This document shows positions 60,101 through 64,000 of a stretch of 64,000 nt of DNA, piece after piece. Below the pieces are notes generated by a model. It had not been told where the DNA came from, searched no databases, and worked only from the letters and a program-made list of their open reading frames with translations. The DNA lies in NCBI GenBank assembly GCA_029891385.1, contig CM057228.1, positions 66,687,523 through 66,751,522 of the forward strand, given 5' to 3'. A program made the position numbers and the translations under genes. How positions within the stretch are numbered: the stretch's first letter is position 1; every line of letters begins with the position of its first letter. The stretch is from Erythroxylum novogranatense. Taxonomy: Eukaryota; Streptophyta; Magnoliopsida; Malpighiales; Erythroxylaceae.

Positions 60101-61079
60101 ATTATAAATCATGATGTGATAAATTGTAATACGAGAATTAATTGTGATGCATTACTGTTCAATTGGGATATATGCATTTCATACATGAATGCATGATCAG
60201 TTAATCAGAGTTGTGACCGGAGCAGCCACCGAGAGCTACAAGCTCAACGTTTATATTGGGCCTCGAGCCCCACTGTGATTCAGAGCCTCTGGCTCACTGA
60301 TTAATGCGCCCATATTGGAACAGTTTTAGAGCCTCTGGCTCAACGATTAATGGGCCCTTATTGGGATAGTTTAGGCACTCGGTCACAACACCGAAATAAA
60401 ACAGAAAAGTATTACATGCGCATGCCATATGTATCTGATTTTAATCTCTTTGATTGGGCGAAAGGCTAACTGCCTTATGCTTCTGTGGTATTTTTGAGTG
60501 TAAACTATGGATGTTTGTGAATTCATTTGGTTATGTATGCCTGACCGTGTGAAATGTATAAATGGTCTGTGTTCAATTGAAATTGTGCAATGTGAATAAA
60601 TATGCAACAATATGAATATATGTTATATGGAATGATGTGTTGCATGAATTGAGTGAACCATCGATGATGGTTTCTCACTGAGTTCGCAAAACTCACCCAA
60701 AATTTGCAATTATTTTTCAGGACTCAGAAGAATACCCCGTTAGGCAACGGGCGTATGACATCTGTTGGTTATTGAAGTAGAAAAGAGGTCGGGATCTGTT
60801 CGCGTCTGCATTATTGTATTTTTATTTTCTGAATTTTTGTATTACTAATGAAGTCAGTTTGTAAAGTTGACAGACTGAAATAAATTGTGTTTATGAAAAA
60901 GGCCTCGAGGCCATTAAATTGTTTATGAAATTTGTTTTCCGCATAAATTACAATATGTGTGTGTATGTGTTAAGAAAAAAAATTTATACTGAGTGATGTA
61001 GCACGCCACCCTCACAGGGCACGGACTCGGATATCACCATCGATGTCGGGCTCGAGTCTTGTTGGAGTGGGGTGTTACA

Positions 61080-62820
61080 TTAAAAACATAGATAAGTTCT
61101 AAACTATATCCAATAATAATCCTCCCGTTATAATGGTGTATGTGATTAGAAAAATAACTCCAGTTTTGACCCAAAAACCATAAATTTCTCTTAGGTAGTT
61201 TCCTTTTGTTTTAGTTTTCATACCATAAATATGATTGGCTTTTTTTCATTAACATAATCCTTAATAATGTATTTCTTGTGAGGATTGTTAAGCCTTATAA
61301 TGTTCAAAATAAGGATTGGCGTTAGGAAAGATCAATTGAGGAGGTTCCCAATTGATTTCTATTCTTATTAGGCTTTCAACTAGGTTTGTTTTTAAAAGTA
61401 GAAATAGGATCCTTTTTGGAGCATTCCAATAAAGGTGTAAGACTCTCCTTTAGATCTTGCTCGGAAGGTTCCACACTAGATTTGTTAACATTCTTCAAAT
61501 GGTTCTTTCCAAGTACATCAATAGAAGAGCATATTAGTATAAGTGAGTTGTCATATTTAACTGGAAAAGATTTTAAGTTAAGATTCTAAGAATATTTCAT
61601 TTTTAATGTTATTAGTAGCAAGCTCACTAGGAATATGGCCTTTCTTAATACTTTAAGTAAGGTGATTCCATAGCTCCATCATTAATAGTGTCATCAAGAG
61701 GAGCCTGGTCCTACTATATTCTTTAAATAATATCCCCATTTTGAACTTGCTCCTCAGAGAGAGGGACCTCCATCACTAGTAGTTTACAAGAGATGTCAAA
61801 TTTTAAAACTCTCCCTAAAATCCTACATTACTTTGCTGGCACTTAAAAGGTTTCCATGAATAAGAGAATTAAATTTTAGTAGCTAAAAGTTCACTAAAAT
61901 TTAAAAGTTTCTTAATTGGTAGTGAATCTAGAAGTCATTTTTCCTTTTTAGTCCCTATACATATTCTAGCACATCTTTTTCCCTCAAGTTTAGTTCTATC
62001 AGAATCAAGAAACAAAGGTTTACCTAAGGCACTAGCAAGATAACTTAACCCTAAAGTAGCCCAATATTCCAAACAAATATTATGAAATTTGATATATATT
62101 AGGACTAAAGTCACTTCACTACTTTCCAAATTCTTCTCAAGTCACCATTCTTGAAGTATTATAGGTTTACTTGCAATATACGAGGGCCTTTTCTATATTA
62201 AACTAAACAAGTTGTCTTCATTATCAAACTTGAAGATAAATGCATCATCTTTATTAGGAAAAATTTTCTCTGGACCTAATTTACTCTATTTCATCATAGC
62301 TCATTGTCGCATTTTTTAAAGTTATGCCCTCCTATTTAAGAATTAGCCTATAATGGAAGAATATGAACACATAACTTTAGCCTATAAAATATCAATAAGT
62401 GGAGAAATTATCTCATCAACTTTTAGGGTCGGGAAGTTGAGCTTTCCCTAACCACTTTTGTAATCAATAATGTTACTCCATAATCTAATGTTCTTAAAGG
62501 AGGAAAGCATATATGTGTTGGAACCTATCTTTGGAATAAACGTAAAGATTGCCTGCTTAGGAAGTATAGGAGGAAAAGAATAGGTACGAGGAACATTGTT
62601 AGGAAGAGATATATAATGAGCATAGTTGTTAAGGAGATGGGATTTAAAAGAGCAAGATAGGCTTTGAAGTAAGAAGTGAGTGAGTTAAGGAAATGAGAGG
62701 GAAAAACCAATTGATTAGAGTTTAGAGGAGAAACGATGGCTGGGAGGGGGTTAAGAACAAATAGAAGATTACTCTCTGGCACTTGTAGTGAGTTAGAAGA
62801 GTCCCACCAAAGAATAATAA
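61080..62820 (-). pseudogene. LINE ORF1 and ORF2 start (decayed)
   Basis: 5' part of the LINE at 54,990. ORF1 sequence lies at 61,400-62,800; the piece at 61,935-62,129 contains VLIYIKFHNICLEYW and LSYLASALGKPLFLD, then RCARICI. This is the RNA-binding gag-like (DUF4283) domain of plant L1 ORF1. ORF2 begins near 61,320 with a remnant of the endonuclease N-terminus (RLNNPHKK, IIKDYVNEKKPIIFM). The solo LTR interrupts ORF2 at 61,079. Stops and shifts are frequent. Confidence 0.8.
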
Positions 62821-62829
62821 CTAAAAATA

Positions 62830-63480
62830 ATAATTTATTTTTTTTAAGAAATGAAAATGAAATTAATAAATAGGAAGTAAGAGTTTGACAAAAGAGAATA
62901 AATCCATAGGGGAGTACCCTTGATAACCTTGTAATACAAGGTAAATATTAAGAACAAAAAACTAGAATATTTAATATGAGGATAGCTCAATCGTTAGAGG
63001 TGTGAGAAGTTAAGATATTTTAGCTACCATTGTGAGTTAGGTTCTATAATAGAATGTGGTCCCTAACTTCATAGAGGATCATGGATTTCAATGTTTCTTT
63101 CGAAGAACTTGTGTTAGGGAATTGTCTGAGATTTATCTTATGCCATAATTTGTAAGCAAAGAGGGCTAAAGAAACATGATGAATTAACTGGTGAGCTCTC
63201 GTGGATGCTTTCTTAGTTAATAGATGTAAAATGCTCGAATTGAGCCATTGACATTCGTAGTGATATAGTTCCATATATCTTTGTTGAAAAAGCATTTAAA
63301 GAAGAGGTGGTTTCTTGCTTCCTCATATGTCAAGCACATTGGACAAGTTTTAACAACTTGTAAGAAGGCCATGCGATCTGTTATGCTGGGTTTATTTTTA
63401 ATACCTAGCCAGAGAATGTAGGAAAGTCATGGAGTTAAAGCCTTTCAACATACAATCTTAAACTAGTCTACTTTACAACT
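62830..63480 (-). pseudogene. second LINE, ORF2 3' end (decayed)
   Basis: Minus strand. A zf-RVT remnant at 63,250-63,440 shows YILWLGIKNKPSITDRMAF, then CPMCLTYEEARNHLFFKC (C-x2-C...H...C). The C-terminal piece at 63,044-63,295 shows KKASTRAHQLIHHVSLALFA and YKLWHK, the usual LINE end. It lies directly upstream of the ORF1-containing LINE, so these are two elements head to tail. A T-rich run at about 62,835-62,846 may be its poly(A) tail read from the other strand. Confidence 0.75.
62979..63055 (+). other. possible tRNA-derived SINE head
   Basis: GATAGCTCAATCGTTAGAG resembles a tRNA A box (TAGCTCAATCG at 62,983-62,993). GTGAGTTAGGTTCTATAAT resembles a degraded B box at about 63,040-63,050. 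Spacing fits plant SINE promoters. It could equally be LINE 3' sequence that resembles the boxes by chance. No tail or TSD was identified. Confidence 0.3.
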
Positions 63481-64000
63481 TCTACACTGTAACAACTTCT
63501 TAACATTAAACCCTTAAACTTTATATCAAGTGGCTTAATATTAGACCCTTAAACTTTAAAACACATTTCAGCATCCTTCATGATGCGTCTTAAAAGGAAG
63601 ATTAACTAGATTACATGCATGAGGGATGCATGCAAAAACACTAACATAAACATGGGTGAGTGGGATTAGACTTGGTGTAAATTTTAGTAGAGTCTCGGGC
63701 CTTTTAAAGATTGACTCGACCAAGACTAAGGACTTGATAGAAAAAGGACATAACCTATGCTTGGATGAATGGACCATGACTAGTAGACTAGTAGGAAGCA
63801 TTGGATTAGGCCAGTTTGCTATGTGGGCTTTGGTAAGATCACATTGCATCATTAGTGGATAGAGATCATAGGGAGATCTTGGATAATGTGGGGATAACTA
63901 GGAGTTAGAGTTGCAGTGGGACTCAACATTTGAAAATAGTAGAGATATTTAAGGATAAGGATGCTAGTTTCCTATGTGAATGTAAACTCTATCTTTCTAT
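63480..64000. other. unassigned sequence at right edge
   Basis: I recognise nothing here. A short direct repeat, ACCCTTAAACTTTA, occurs at about 63,510 and 63,546. Open frames of 68 and 94 codons on opposite strands overlap each other and show no familiar motif. Confidence 0.5.

Larger units (their letters stand above)
56480..61079 (+). mobile_element. 4.6-kb solo LTR related to element B
   Basis: TGTAACATCCCATCACCGAT...GGAGTGGGGTGTTACA with perfect TSD TTAAA (56,475-56,479 and 61,080-61,084). Its first 350 bp and last 1.3 kb align with B's LTR in reverse complement, including the tandem 'GAGCCTCTGGCTCA' units at 60,270-60,370 and the hairpins. The middle, about 2.3 kb (57,240-59,800), is absent from B. 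No internal region or second LTR is present. TATA-like TATTTAAG is at 57,154-57,161, giving a U3 of about 670 bp and R-U5 of about 3.9 kb. It lies in an old LINE and presumably arose by LTR-LTR recombination. Confidence 0.9.

Noticed and set aside
63656..63862. A host gene at the right edge
   Set aside because: The 68-codon plus-strand frame overlaps a 94-codon minus-strand frame, and neither has a familiar domain, intron signal or clear promoter.

Overview
The window looks like intergenic or pericentromeric heterochromatin of a plant, probably a eudicot. It is AT-rich, and almost every recognisable segment is transposable-element sequence. I found no host gene, tRNA, rRNA or CRISPR array. 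Nearly all open frames are chance ORFs or pieces of decayed retrotransposon genes. Clade names rest on motifs, primer-binding sites and long terminal repeat (LTR) structure read by eye; no database was searched.

The core is a nest five elements deep, with a perfect 5-bp target-site duplication (TSD) at four consecutive junctions. The oldest layer (E, + strand, about 8.9-9.78 and 49.9-52.1 kb) is a badly decayed Ty3/gypsy chromovirus-like element. Into its reverse transcriptase went B (9,785-49,916, - strand, TSD GGTAG), a non-coding LARD-like element with three LTRs and two internal regions. Into B's middle LTR went A (16,774-43,751, - strand, TSD ATTAC), a Ty3/gypsy chromovirus whose gag-pol frame is uninterrupted apart from ten stop codons. 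Into A's reverse transcriptase went C (21,214-38,999, - strand, TSD CTCCT), a gag-protease-only element with a tRNA-Asp primer site (Athila/Tat-like). Into C's gag went D (25,543-35,827, - strand, TSD GCACC), a Ty1/copia element that also carries remains of three LTRs. At the D and C junctions the host frame reads straight through once the insert and one TSD copy are removed.

Left flank: a second copy of the D family (F, 1-7,205, - strand) runs off the left edge. Next to it is the 3' end of a LINE (7,206-about 8,930, + strand). Right flank: E's probable 3' LTR (52.1-53.4 kb) and an unassigned Tat/Ogre-like LTR (53.5-54.99 kb). Then comes a decayed LINE on the - strand (54,990-62,820), split by a 4.6-kb solo LTR (56,480-61,079, TSD TTAAA) related to B's LTR, followed by the 3' end of a further LINE (62.8-63.5 kb). 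The last 500 bp are unassigned.

The most interesting non-standard signal is shared by all six LTR-element families here. Each carries its own short-period array of CG-containing, often self-complementary motifs. In A, B, C, D and the solo LTR the array lies in the transcribed leader between TATA box and gag. The other main observations are two independent three-LTR elements in one nest, hairpins with compensatory changes in the copia leader, and catalytic-residue losses in A's integrase that match the G-to-A/C-to-T character of its stop codons.
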